Source: Lineus longissimus
Lineage: Eukaryota; Nemertea; Pilidiophora; Heteronemertea; Lineidae
Length of the DNA stretch: 64,000 nucleotides
Direction of reading: 5' to 3'
Assembly (NCBI RefSeq): GCF_910592395.1
Contig: NC_088315.1
Location: forward strand, 16,041,808-16,105,807
The notes under the pieces are model-generated. The model worked only from the letters and a program-made list of their open reading frames with translations. It had not been told where the DNA came from and ran no database searches. Below are positions 22,298 to 33,133 of this stretch, piece after piece. The position numbers were made by a program, and so were the translations under genes. Positions within the stretch are counted from its first letter, which is position 1; the number at the start of each line of letters is the position of its first letter.

Positions 22298-22592
22298 CCT
22301 CTTGAATCCCAAAACTTGAAAATCCCGGGATCCCAGGGTGGTCAAGTGGTTGCGAAATTGGGTCTGACTTTCACGATGTATAGCACCCGCATACAATCGC
22401 CAAAGTCCGGTACCGAGGCGCCATCTACTCAGGCATGCTCTCACTGACCCTACTGTACATCAAACACGCTAAAACAAGCAATAAACTAGCGTCCCAGCTC
22501 AAGGGAATAGAAATATCACTGAGACCAACCTGTCATTGGGAAAAAACATTATTTCAAAATGACCGACTGGTCGGTCACCGGGATTCAAGAGG
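22298..22592. mobile_element. piggyBac-like non-autonomous element, TTAA-flanked
   Basis: Terminal repeats CCTCTTGAATCCC and GGGATTCAAGAGG face inward. TTAA precedes the left end; the right end is followed by TTTAA, one base extra. A palindromic GACCGACTGGTCGGTC lies near the right end. A truncated inverted relative lies at 51224-51400. It lies about 140 bp past the BDP1 stop codon and contains an AATAAA near 22483 that could serve as poly(A) signal. Confidence 0.65.
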
Positions 22593-22945
22593 TTTAAAAT
22601 TTCATGATTATCTGTAATCGCGAAAAAAAGACAAAAATAAAAAGTATGTGAACATTTCCAGGTTCACTGTAAGGAGTGAAGAGATGAGCAATGAAAAGAT
22701 TGCTTGTCTGTGTGATATTGCATGAGGCCGCAGCAATCGCTGACCCTTCTCGCAGGGACCTGCGATGATCACCATCACAAATGAGAGGTCTTTGTTCCTT
22801 ACAATCATGAGCACAGGTTGCAATACAAAACTTGCTCTCTAAGAGAAGATTAGGAAGACTAAAACTCCTATACTCATATCCAGTGATAACGTAATGTTTG
22901 GCTAAGGAACTACTAGCGGAATAATTTCTTTTAAGCTATTCATTT

Positions 22946-23038
22946 TCCTCACGGCCTGGTCCCAATGTGCAATAAACACGTGTCAAGTGACTTTTAACTT
23001 ATTGACACATTGGAACGGGCCATGAGGACAATGCCATC
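22946..23038. repeat. Short imperfect inverted repeat
   Basis: TCCTCACGGCCTGGTCCCAATGT pairs with the inverse of ACATTGGAACGGGCCATGAGGA around a short AT-rich spacer. Probably a small MITE or a solo palindrome; no TSD was resolved. Confidence 0.55.
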
Positions 23039-23119
23039 AGTCTTCGTGGTGTTATTGTAACTCGCCTGAATGGCGGAAAGCATACACCAGTATTTTTCAT
23101 TTTGGCAGATTACAAAATG

Positions 23120-23305
23120 TGACCCGTCACAGCAAAACCAGGCGCTTGTCGCACAGAAGAGGAGCCTAAATGACACCAGGAGATAATGGAAGAAATTGAT
23201 GTGCTCATATTTCACAAAAGGCAGACAATAGAGAAATGAACAAACAGTCCGTCTCAACCTGCCAAGCTCAGAGCGACATGCGCCTGGTTTTGCTGTGACG
23301 GGTCA
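23120..23305. mobile_element. 186-bp MITE with 26-bp perfect TIRs
   Basis: TGACCCGTCACAGCAAAACC, continuing AGGCGC, at 23120-23145 is exactly complementary to 23280-23305. The next bases are near-complementary too (TTGTCGC against GAGCGACAT). No coding content, and the TSD is unclear. Confidence 0.75.
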
Positions 23306-23569
23306 GAAATGTCTTCCTGTTTTTCCAATAACTTTTTTTTTTCATGGTTTCGCAGTTATTTCGGAAATTTGCGGGAAGAAAATGCCAACAGATATTCAGG
23401 TTTACAATATTCTGTATGATAGAGTTTTGGTAGAGCATACCTGTTGTTGGCACTATAAGTCCATTTGAAGTTCATCACAAAATACGGTAACGTCATATCC
23501 AACAGTTTGGAGAAACTAAATAATAACCTTGAACATTTCATGTCAGTGTCAGAGAAGGACACACCAGTA

Positions 23570-23774
23570 CAGTCCAAATCACAATTGTAATCCCTAGATT
23601 CGCGTCATTGACTCACTATCCAGCATGTAGGTCATGCTGAGGTCGCGCATAATTTACAGGAAACATAGAGATAAGCGGAACAGTGGTGCGTGATTGACTC
23701 CCAACTCGAGCCCACGTTGCCGCTTGCGCATCACTGACGCGAAATAGGATGGATGTCAATTGTGACTTGGACAG
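23570..23774. mobile_element. TA-flanked MITE (CAGTCCAAAT family), copy A
   Basis: Termini CAGTCCAAATCACAATTG and the inverse CAATTGTGACTTGGACAG, with TA on each side. The interior holds AGAGATAAGCG, TGCGCATCACTGACGCGAAA and GGATGGATGTCAATTG, shared with copies B to E. A CAGT terminus with TA duplication is typical of Tc1/mariner-derived MITEs. Confidence 0.85.
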
Positions 23775-24018
23775 TAGTTTTTGCTCCAGAGCCACACAAG
23801 ATGCAGACAAAATGTTTTATGGACTTAACATGTATTCTGTGAACTGTTCATTTTGATACTGCCACAAGTAGTGAAGATCTTATTTTGGTATTGTTAAAAG
23901 ATTATTTGGATACGAATTACAAATAGGTTATTGCAGATATAAGTAAAACTGGTTTTAAAATCCAAGTTAAGTAGAAATTTTTGTATAGGTTTGTTTTGGG
24001 GCTGGGGGAGTGTTAATC

Positions 24019-24514
24019 CGTTATGACGTTTGAACACCCACTTGCCCTGTTTTCCCGATAGTGGTGCCACTGTCTAATCGTAAAAAATATGACAAGTCCA
24101 ATAGTCTTTGTAGTATGTACCGGGCATTATCCGTAAGTTATATGAAAAAAAGATTCAAATAAAAAAAGATGTATTTTGGCATAAAGAATACAATACAATA
24201 CATGTACATGCAAATATGCTTAAGTAAACATTCCAAACACTATCGCTCTCTTGGAGAGAGAACATAACGAAATACTTACAACAGGGATAAAAGTTATAAG
24301 GTTTGAATTGTATACTTTATGCCAAAATACATCTTTTTTATCTATGAATTTTTTCATATAACTCACGGATAATACCCGGTACATACTACAATGACTGTTG
24401 GCCTTGTCATATTTTTCACGATTAGACAGTGGCGCCTCTATCGGGAAAACTGGGCAAGTTGGTGTTCAAAAGTCATAACCTAATCGGGCAAGTGGGTGTT
24501 CAAAGATCATAACC
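24019..24514. mobile_element. 496-bp foldback element with 9-bp TSD
   Basis: Arms of about 165 bp (24019-24185 and about 24310-24514) are inverted copies; they share TTTGAACACCCACTTGCCC, AATATGACAAG, GTATGTACCGGG and ATGTATTTTGGCATAAAG. GTGTTAATC abuts both ends (24010-24018 and 24515-24523). The right arm has a partial duplication of its terminal 30 bases. The spacer is about 125 bp and non-coding. Confidence 0.8.
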
Positions 24515-24709
24515 GTGTTAATCACAATCAGGCCACATTGATCAGTAACTTTAGACCAAGGTTTTTTTCTTTAGGCCGAGCAAAAACGCATTGTATTTTA
24601 ACACTTGATATCTCAAATACCATATCATGGAATACCCGGAAATTTTATCCTTATGAATAATATGATTTTCTGCGTCAGCGGTGCAAATTTCATATGAGAA
24701 AAAGTGATA

Positions 24710-24869
24710 CAGTAGAACCTCTCTATTAAGGACACCCTCGGGACTGACAAGTGCTGTCCTTAATAGAGAGGTGACCTGATTAGAGAGGTCAAATTGAATG
24801 GAAACAACCAATTTGGGACCAAAACTAGTGTCCTTAATAGAGAGGTGTCCGCTAACAGAGGTTCCACTG
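24710..24869. mobile_element. 160-bp TA-flanked MITE (GAACCTC family), full copy
   Basis: CAGTAGAACCTCTCTATTAA at the left pairs with GAGGTTCCACTG at the right, with TA on both sides. Internal phrases are GGACACC, AATTGAATGGAAACAACCAA and GTGTCCTTAATAGAGAGG. Other copies are at 11260-11358 (truncated) and 59140-59320. Confidence 0.85.
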
Positions 24870-24871
24870 TA

Positions 24872-25865
24872 TTTACAGCAGTCATGTTGAAAGTCTGAAT
24901 GATTGAATTTTATCGTTCCATTGATATATCAACATATAGAATGAATGAAATAAACAAACATCTAAACTGTTTTGGGATTCATTACAATGCGTCAATGGCT
25001 AAGAACAAAAGAAATCCACATGGGCACCATCCGTATGGGAGTGTTTCCATCCATTTTAGCATACTATACTGGATTGGCGTGGCACAGGGGTCCTTGTAAT
25101 TCTACATCTAAATTTTCAAGGGATTCCAGGACTTCATTCTTGAGATATTTGAGATTGAAGTAAGGTTCGTTTTCGCTATGCCAACTGGTATATTATATAT
25201 TAATTTATTTGTTTTTGTTATTTGCTTTAGATAAGATCTGATAATAAAATATAGAACTGGCAGTGTTTGTTTGTTTAAAAAAATTATTTTGACACTGGGA
25301 GAAGACTTCGAGGCTATGACTTCCTGGAAAAAAAGAGTCAAAATAACTGACAGAACTCAACGACTTAATTGTCCCTCTGACCAAATTTGAAACTCTTGTT
25401 ATCTTGTTCATTGTCGAGAGTACATCCAACAGCTGATTGTGACAAACGTTTCACTTACTTCACTTATGACCATTAGTGCGTTAGATGGCACATGGGGCTT
25501 CCATCAGGATCCTTCACTCGAGTCAGTTGGCAGCTTTCCGCTTTGCTGATTCCCATGTGAGGCCCTTCTCTCGGAGTTGCTTCTCCATGGATTGTCTCCT
25601 GGTTTCCTTCAGTCTGACCCTCTTTTGCCTTCCTTGATTGTGACACACAGATCTGGTATAACTATTCTGTTGGCAATGACCTGCAAAGTGATGCAAAACT
25701 CCAAGGTATGACCCTAAAGCCTATTTTGTTCATATCTCACCTTATGTGAGTCAGTTTGACATGAAACCAAGAAGACATGAAAGAGAATTAAATTCTCCAT
25801 GCAGTGAACGCATTTTAGCACAACTGTGCACAAAGTTGGTCTGTGGAGGAATGACTGAAAAACCT
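24872..25865. other. Intergenic stretch before the minisatellite
   Basis: No gene was recognised. Short frames around 25.0-25.4 kb lack splice context and protein-like composition. Confidence 0.45.
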
Positions 25866-27068
25866 CACAATTACTGTCCGCAGTGTGTCCTATAGCTGAT
25901 TGTGACCCACAATGTCTCTGATCTGGTTTACTGTCCGCAGTGTGTCCTATAGCTGATTGTGACCCACAATGTCTCTGATCTGGTTTACTGTCCGCAGTGT
26001 GTCCTATAGCTGATTGTGACCCACAATGTATCTGATCTGGTTTGCAATCCAGAATGTGTCCTACAGCTGATTATATGAACACCCAGGGTCTGGTATCTGG
26101 TTTACTCTCCACAGTGTATCATATAGCTGACTGTGACACCGAGGGTTTCTTATGTGGTTTACTGACCACGGTGTGTCCTATAGCTGATAGTGACACCCAA
26201 TGTCTCGGATCAGGTTCTGTCCACAGTGTGTCCTCTAGCTGACTGTGACACCCAGGGTTTCTGACCTGCTTTGCTGTCCATGATGGGTCATATAGCTAAT
26301 TGTGACTCCCAGGATCTGGTTTACTGTCTATGATGTGTCCTATAGCTGATAGTGACACCCAATGTCTCTGATCAGGTTCTGTTCACAGTGTGTCCTCTAG
26401 CTGACTGTGACACCCAGGGTTTCTGACCTGCTTTGCTGTCCATGGTGTGTCCTATAGCTGATAGTGACACCCAATGTCTCTGATCAGGTTCTGTCCACAG
26501 TGTCCTCTAGCTGACTGTGACACGCACGGTTTCTGACCTGCTTTGCTGTCCATGATGGGTCCTATAGCTAATTGTGACACCCAGGATCTGGTTTACTGTC
26601 CATGGTGTGTCCTATAGCTGATAGTGACACCCATTGTCTCTGATCAGGTTCTGTCCACAGTGTGTCCTCTAGCTGACTGTGACACCCACAGTTTCTGACC
26701 GTCTTTGCTGTCCATGATGGGCCCTGTAGCTGATTGTGACTCCCAGGATCTGGTTTACTGTCCACAGTATGCCCTAAAGCTAATTGTGACACCCATGGTC
26801 TCTGATCTGTTTACCGTCCAGAGTGTGTTCTCCAGCTGTCAGTGACACGCAGGGTCTCTGATCAGCTTTCTGTCCATGATGGGCCGAATAGCTGATATTG
26901 ACACCCATTGTCTCTGATCAGGTTCTGTCCACAGTGTGTCCTCTAGCTGACTGTGACACGCACGGTTTCTGACCTGCTTTGCTGTCCATGATGGGTCTTA
27001 TAGCTAATTGTGACACCCAGGATCTGGTTTACTGTCCATGGTGTGTCCTATAGCTGCTTTTGACACCC
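25866..27068 (+). repeat. 57-bp-based minisatellite, left segment
   Basis: It begins with three nearly identical 57-bp units from 25872 (TACTGTCCGCAGTGTGTCCT, ATAGCTGATTGTGACCCACA, ATGTCTCTGATCTGGTT). It then decays into alternating unit types of about 50, 55 and 57 bp with the core TGTGTCCTATAGCTGATTGT. Because 57 is a multiple of three, long frames open on both strands; they are not evidence of a gene. Confidence 0.95.
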
Positions 27069-27355
27069 ATTGGGTCATATGAATAAAAAATAGCATATAC
27101 TTTTTCTAGTAGTTTTCAAGTATGTACTATGACCCATATGAATAAAACCATAGTAAATACTGGTACTTTTCAGTATATACTTCAAGTAAAAGCACATGCT
27201 CTTACTAGTCTAGTGAATACTTCTGGAAAAAGTTTTTAGTTGTATCTGTATGAATAAAGTCGAGCATGTGCTCCATTCTAGTAAGTAAATACTCCGAACT
27301 TTCAAGGTAGCTCCAGACCAGACTTGAAGATTGTAGGCTTCAGACTTGCTCAACT

Positions 27356-28386
27356 ATGGCAGCGTTCATGCAGGCTCCGCGTCAACCTAAGTTATATTTG
27401 GAACGTAGAAGGTGTCGAGAGTCAAGTTATCGAGGATTGTATCGCTTTGATGAAGTAAATGTGAACTGGATGGCTGAGCATTTTTTGACGAATACCGGGG
27501 AAACCCGTGGAGGTGCACTAACTGTGAAGCAACAAATGGAAATGTTCTTACGTTATGTTGGTGACCCAGGATTTCAGATTGGGGTTGCAGAGGATGTAGG
27601 CATTCATCAGTCAACCTGTTCCAAAAGATTTGCAAAAATATTTGGCTGAAATAGTTGCTAAAGCTGATTTGTGGATAAAGTTTCCCTCTATCTTAGACGA
27701 CATACGGAAGGCACAGTTGGTATGGCAGATCAGATTCACTCTGCCAAGTGCTATTGGAGCACTTGACTGCACCCATGTGAAAATTCTAAAGCCTGGGGGA
27801 AGACGTGGACATGGCGATGAATACATCAACCGTAAGGGTGTCGCCTCAATAAATGCTCAGGCCACATGTGACGCAAATGAATATTTCACCAGTGTTGATG
27901 CCAAATGGCCTGGATCTGTTCATGATAGCAGAATATGGAAAAATTCTGATCTCTCGCAATTCATGGCTACTTCACCAGGGGATGGTTTACTTCTCGGCGA
28001 CAAGGGCTATGACATAGCGCCCTGGTTGCTAACACCTTACCAGGCTGCTCAGCTTCCTGCGGAGAAAACGTTCAACAAAGTCCACACGAAGGAGAGGGTT
28101 ATAATTGAACGTTGTTTTGGACAGGTCAAGAGGAGATTTCCAATCTTAGCTGAAAGAGCTTCAGGTCAAGAACGTCCCTGCAGTAATCGTTGCGTGCTTC
28201 ATGCTGCACAACGTAGCCAAGTACTTGGAAGATAGGGATGATGACTTCAGCGACGCGGAAGAGAGCAGTGACGAGGAGACAGACGAGGATGGTGATGAAG
28301 ATGCGGCTGATGAAAGGAGAATTAGGCAACACGGACAAGAACGCCGGCGTGCAATTGCAGCAACATTACATAACAACCAGGTTTAG
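27356..28386 (+). pseudogene. Harbinger (DDE_Tnp_4/HARBI1-like) transposase, two frameshifts
   Basis: The reading frame starts MAAFMQAPRQPKLYLE and aligns along its length with the intact 341-residue transposase at 32108-33133. The first frame ends at 27649 after an HTH-like region; the second (from about 27640) carries ALDCTHVKILKPGGR, SVHDSRIWKNSD, LLGDKGYDIAPW and ERVIIERCFGQVKRRFPIL. The frame then shifts again near 28155-28200 into MLHNVAKYLEDRDDD and an acidic tail ending in RRRAIAATLHNNQV. Both shifts are in the +1 direction. The Asp-Asp-Glu residues are retained, so decay is recent or mild. Confidence 0.88.
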
Positions 28387-28487
28387 ATCGAAGAGGTACA
28401 TGTAAGTATTCAAGAAAAAAAATCGAAATAAAAAATACACCAATCATTAGTACATTTTTATTCAAACTATTTTATTTTCAGTACAGA

Positions 28488-29385
28488 TCAATTCGAGGTA
28501 TCTTGACTTTTAGCTGGCTGTTGCTGAATCTCTTGTTGCTGCATCCGTATAAGCTTCAGCTGCTCAAGTAACACAAGCCGCTGCAGCTCTGGTGTCGACA
28601 GGTCCCCGGTTTCCTGTGTTTCCACTGAAGACACTGAATTAACCTTTAGTTTCTTGGCAGGTCTCGGCGGGATCTTGGAGGGTCCGAATACATTCTTTGG
28701 AGAAGAAGAGCTGGCGGTTGAAGATGAAGGTTGAGGCGGTTTTCCGTGGATTCCGACTGACATTGCTCCTGAAATAAAACAAAGTTAGTTGGGATGATTG
28801 ACTGGACTTCGGCTTACAAATACTTTTACAAATAATTTCAGTGGCAGATTAGATAAAGTTAGCAAGGGACTAGACTGTATTGGTATTCGTTTGCGTGATT
28901 CTAGTTTTTTATGTCGTTCATGTAATCAGTGACATTCAGCAATTAAGTGTTATTTTGCAGCTGTTGGCATAACCGTCTGTCAGTGACTGATTTTGGGAAC
29001 ACGATGGATTACCTTTTACACAGCTGAATGTCGGATTGGTTTCCACTTGAAGGACGTCAAGAAAGGCCTTTTCATAATCCTTCAATATAATTGGTTTGTT
29101 CCCAGTCCGGCGAGCATCAGATTTCCCCTTCACATCATTCTTCATGTTGTTGATCTTTTTCCATGCCTGTTTCTCCAACAGCAATACGCCAGTCGCTTTC
29201 GCATATTCTTCTACAAAGGTCGGCATTTCTTTTGCCTTTTTTTCTTTAACGGATGGGACTTGAGATTTGCTAAGCAAAATGCTGTGCTCACGCAGCAAGT
29301 TCGCAAATATCATCTGCTTATCCGTGGAAGGAATTTCACCGACCGCATCTCCACATGACTCAGAATCAGACATCTTACCACTCAC
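28488..29385 (-). CDS. Harbinger accessory Myb/SANT-like DNA-binding protein (element 1)
   Basis: Two exons, 29385-29013 and 28768-28488, with donor AAAAG|GTAATC, acceptor TTTATTTCAG and phase 1/1, give 217 residues. The N-terminal part (STDKQMIFANLLREHSILLS, then SKSQVPSVKEKKAKEMPTFV, then KKINNMKNDVKGKSDARRTG) matches a trihelical Myb/SANT-like domain. The C terminus has a Leu-rich helix (LSTPELQRLVLLEQLKLIRM) and a Gln-rich end. In Harbinger elements this protein binds transposon ends and brings the transposase to the nucleus and DNA. It is fully open although its partner transposase is broken. The product at 30466-31714 is a clear paralogue. Confidence 0.75.
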
Positions 29386-29722
29386 AGTCCTTCAGCAAAC
29401 AAAGATGCACATGTGTTGAAACCCATCACCCCCAACTAGGCCACATGAACAATAGTTACATCAGCCAAGGCCATCCTACGTAACCAGAAAACGACACCTA
29501 AACCACAGACAACTTGCAAATAATAGGGGTGAAATGTGACATGCAGGTGCATCTGTCCAAGTAAATAGTCTTAAGTATCTAGCACCCGAAAAAAGTAAAG
29601 ACTATACTCATTATTCATATAGAACGAACCTTTACCTTTTGCTTTTACCTAATTCTTGAAGTTTCAGTTCTTACTAGAAGCATTTACTTCAAAGTATGTA
29701 CAATTTTTTATTCATATGGCCC

Positions 29723-29797
29723 ACTGTCTCTGATCAGGTTCTGTCCACAGTGGTTTACTGTCCATGGTGTGTCCTATAGCTGACAGTGACACCCATT
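29723..29797 (+). repeat. 75-bp minisatellite remnant between the two transposons
   Basis: ACTGTCTCTGATCAGGTTCT, then TGTCCATGGTGTGTCCTATA, then GCTGACAGTGACACCCATT is one to two minisatellite units. It shows that both transposons inserted separately into the same array, about 75 bp apart. Confidence 0.9.
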
Positions 29798-30069
29798 GGC
29801 TCAGATGAATAAAAAAAAGCAAATGCTTCCTAGGTAATGCTTAAAAGTAGAAGCAGCACTTGCTTGAAGTATAAGGTAATGCTTGTTTCCGTATGAATAA
29901 ACGTGACCTTTTGCTGCAAATGCTTTGCTTGAAGACCAGAAGCACTTGCTTGAAGGTCATTCGTCTGTGTCACATTTCGCATTACGTGATCACTGTCGTA
30001 ATCGGTTATGCAATCGCTTCTCCGCAGCGATTTCTATGGTAGGATTAAAGATCATGCGGGATGACCATT

Positions 30070-30369
30070 GGGTGATTTCAAAGTTGGTTTTGGTTTTAGT
30101 GTTGGGTGTTAGTGTCAGTTTTATTCTTAATTTCTACCCCTAAAAGCCTATGTCTGGATAAGACCAATTCGAGGTTTTAGTTTAACACCAACACCTGGTT
30201 TTATCTAAACACCTAAAACCTGGGCTGAAACTAAGAAGATGTTTTATTCTGCAACTGACACCAAGATGGACAGAGATAAAACCTTGGAAAAACCAAACAT
30301 GCATGTTGTTGTCGTTGTTACTGACACTAACACCCAACACTAAAACCAAGGCCAACTTTGAAATCACCC
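30070..30369. mobile_element. 300-bp Harbinger-type MITE nested in transposon 2
   Basis: Arms GGGTGATTTCAAAGTTGG, continuing TTTTGGTTTTAGTGTTGGGT, and the inverse are about 50 bp, with a perfect 3-bp ATT duplication on each side (30067-30069 and 30370-30372). The GGG terminus and ATT target match the host element, but the arm sequence is different, so it belongs to another family of the same superfamily. Confidence 0.85.
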
Positions 30370-30465
30370 ATTGTAACCGAATTGTTGGGGTGGTTATTGA
30401 CCCTCTCGGTCCGTTTATTCAGTACAAGAAGGCCTAGTGTGGAGAGAAATCGTCAAACGAAAAAG

Positions 30466-31714
30466 ATGTCCGATTCAGATTCTGGAGATGGCGGATCCGT
30501 TGATACTAGTACCTGTAAGCAAATGAAATTCGTTCGGATGTTGGAGGCCAACCCGGTGGTTCTTAGCAAATCACAACTTCCAAAAACCAAGGAACGGAAG
30601 GCAGAAGGCATACAGAATATTATCAACCAAATAAAGGAGGAAACCGGCCTTGTTTTCACTGCGATACAGATCGGAAAGAAGATAAATAATATGAAGACTG
30701 ACGTCAAGTCGAAGACCGACGTCCTAAAGACGGGCAACAAGCCCATTCGCCTGAAGGATTGGGAAAAGTTGCTGTTGAAGTTGTTTGATGCGGAAGCAAA
30801 CCCATCCTTCACACGTGTTAAAGGTAAGCTGTTCATCACCGACGTCTTGTTATCTTATATCACTGGTCTTGATTGGGGGTAAAAAATCGCGCGTCTCACA
30901 AAGATATTTGTAGCTGTTCTGAAGCCAAGAATGACAAGACCATAATTTTAAATACTTTACTCTTATTTATAGAGTGATACACCTCTCGCTATAGCATGTT
31001 ACACATTTCCTTCACAAAATATCTAAGATATAAATCAAAACATCAAAATTATTATATTGAACAATATAACCACACAACTAATTTTAATTGCAGAATTTAT
31101 CAAAAGATCTCAGTTCTTTTTTGGACTAACCTGTCCTTGGTTGGTTGAAAAGAAACAATATTGTAAACATGTGTGCGGGAAATCTCAGCAGTTTAAAACT
31201 CTTGCTGTGGTACCGCGGTATCGTGTTGTTGATGTCCACAAACCATACACTACTTTCATGCTTTTCTGTCAAGTATCAAGTGGTTGCACAGGCAGCCTTC
31301 TCCCGGGACCTCTCATCACCAAAACACTCTCTGAAACACAAATCGAAGATGATAAAACTAATTCCTCCTCAATATTTTCCTTTGCAGGAGGACTCCTCAG
31401 TTGGTGTCGCACAGAAGAAAACCTCAAAGACTGCAGCAACAGGCTCCGTGGAATCCGACGACCAAGGTCAAGTTGCATCAACGAGAAAATCTGGCGCTTC
31501 TAAACGATCTCGGCCGATCGACATCTATGCACTCATCCCACCGAAGCCTGAAAAAACCCAGAAATCCTCGCTTTCGTCAGAAACTGAAGAGACGGCGAAA
31601 CTGACCACACAGGAATTGCAACGGCTTGTACTTGTAGAGCAGCTGAAATTGGTTCGAATGCAACTGCAACGGATTCAAGCGACCACGCCGATCATACATT
31701 CAGATACTGAGTGA
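30466..31714 (+). CDS. Harbinger accessory Myb/SANT-like protein (element 2)
   Basis: Exon 1 is 30466-30823 (donor TTAAAG|GTAAGC, phase 1). The best-fitting exon 2 is 31401-31714, after acceptor GACTCCTCAG, giving 223 residues. The stronger-looking acceptor TTTCCTTTGCAG twelve bases upstream puts the rest out of frame. The N terminus MSDSDSGDGGSVDTSTCKQM leads into a SANT-like trihelical region (KERKAEGIQNIINQIKEETG, IGKKINNMKTDVKSKTD). The C terminus TTQELQRLVLVEQLKLVRMQ parallels element 1. The gene is convergent with the transposase at 32108-33133, about 390 bp apart. Confidence 0.72.
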
Positions 31715-32107
31715 CTCTGACCTCGTGCGTTCAGAAACTTCATGTTGAATTTATATAATTATTCCAAGTGAAATACTGCATTGTTTCTGTTTGAAATAAA
31801 ACGAGGATTATATCGATATTTGAGTCTGAGTGCATTTATCCTGATGAATCCATAAGAAAAGCTCTATGACATGCTATTCCGAACTAGGCTACTGAAGAAT
31901 CCCACGAAAGAGGAACCAGTTGCTTCTCTTGTCAGAAAAGGTAAACCACAATACATTTCAACTTAACCAATAGCAATTCATGTCCTCTCTCTTAGGTTCT
32001 TCCTGTCCCTCTTTTCGGTTAAGAGCAGGATCATGGGCTATACTAGTAGGCCTATCACTCCAACAGTTAATTTGTCATGATCTCTACTTGCATAAGATAT
32101 TCTGCAT

Positions 32108-33133
32108 CTAGTCGGAATTCAGCAATTCGGCAATTGCTCGTCGCCTGTTCTGTCCGCGTTGGCGAATCCTTCTATCGCCATCTTCATCATCCTCGTCATC
32201 GTCGCTGTCAGTGTCGGGCTCGTCGTTCTCCAGTTCGGGGAAGTCATCTTGGTCATCCAAGTATTTGGAAATATTATGGAGCATAAAACAGGCAACAATG
32301 ACACTTGGTACTTTCACCAGTCGAACTCTAATTTTCCCATTCAAAATTGGAAAGCGCCTTTTCACTTGGCCGAAGCATCGTTCTATGATGACCCTCTCCT
32401 TAGAATGAGCTCTATTGAAGGCCTTTTCGAAAGGAAGAACTGGATCGCTGTAGGGTGTAAGCAACCATGAGGCTATCCCGTATCCTTCGTCTCCGAGAAG
32501 AAGGCCTCCATGGCGAGAGTGAATCATCGTACGACCAACGTCGGAATTCTTCCATATCCGACTGTCATGCGCGGACCCAGGCCAACTAGCATCAACACTC
32601 GTAAATCGTTCAACTGCATTACATGTCGCCTGCACATTGATGGATTCTGAACCTTTTCTGTTTATGTATTCATCTCCATGACTCCGTCGTGCACCCGGCT
32701 TCAGAATTTTAACATGCGTACAGTCTATCGCACCGACTGCACCTGGTATTTCATTACCAGTTTGCCACAGTTGTTGTGCCTCTCTTATATCCTGCAAGGT
32801 TGCTGGAAACTTAATCCAAATTTGAGCTTTCGCCACAACATGGGTTAATACATTCGAAAATGTTTTACACACCGTTGACTGATGTATACCCTTGTCCTCG
32901 CCAACGCCAACTTGGAATCCTGGATCGGACAAATAGCGAAGAAAAGTCTCCATCCTTTCCTTGTTTGTCAGACTTCCACCCCGCGTTTCTGGAGAATCCG
33001 GCAAAAAGTGAGTGGCTAACCACTCCACGTTCACCTCGTCGAATCTGTAAAATGTTCGATATGTTCGAGGCCGACATGTCTTCCGATTCATGTACAACTT
33101 TTCAGCGCGCACGTGCATAAACGCAGCCATCAC
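32108..33133 (-). CDS. Harbinger transposase (HARBI1-like), intact 341 aa
   Basis: A single exon of 341 codons starts MMAAFMHVRAEKLYMNRK. Residues about 55-97 form a helix-turn-helix-like region (GIHQSTVCKTFSNV). The RNase-H-fold catalytic residues are visible: D137 in GAIDCTHV, D215 in LLLGDEGY and E251 in ERVIIERCFGQVKRRFPIL. SAHDSRIWKNSD and VIVACFMLHNISKYL are further family signatures. The C-terminal tail is acidic (residues about 297-320), then Arg-rich (RRIRQRGQNRRRAIAELL). Family knowledge: it cuts and rejoins element ends and needs the SANT-like partner. No stop or frameshift is seen, so it may be active; domestication is less likely because both termini and the partner gene are present. 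Confidence 0.9.
   Translation of the reverse strand: MMAAFMHVRAEKLYMNRKTCRPRTYRTFYRFDEVNVEWLATHFLPDSPETRGGSLTNKERMETFLRYLSDPGFQVGVGEDKGIHQSTVCKTFSNVLTHVVAKAQIWIKFPATLQDIREAQQLWQTGNEIPGAVGAIDCTHVKILKPGARRSHGDEYINRKGSESINVQATCNAVERFTSVDASWPGSAHDSRIWKNSDVGRTMIHSRHGGLLLGDEGYGIASWLLTPYSDPVLPFEKAFNRAHSKERVIIERCFGQVKRRFPILNGKIRVRLVKVPSVIVACFMLHNISKYLDDQDDFPELENDEPDTDSDDDEDDEDGDRRIRQRGQNRRRAIAELLNSD

Larger units (their letters stand above)
27072..29722. mobile_element. PIF/Harbinger-type transposon 1 (2651 bp, transposase decayed)
   Basis: Termini GGGTCATATGAATAAAAAAT and its inverse, ending TTTATTCATATGGCCC, interrupt the minisatellite in mid-unit. Flanks read ATT on the left and ACT on the right, an imperfect 3-bp duplication. 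Contents are a transposase on + and a Myb/SANT-like gene on -, tail to tail, the usual two-gene Harbinger plan. Subterminal regions carry palindromic AGTATATACT / AGTAnnnTACT-like motifs and internal ATATGAATAAA copies. The transposase has two frameshifts, so the element cannot mobilise itself. Confidence 0.85.

Noticed and set aside
31057-31503. 148-codon ORF in transposon 2 as a separate gene
   Set aside because: It covers the intron and an alternative frame of SANT exon 2; the paralogue in element 1 supports the other frame.
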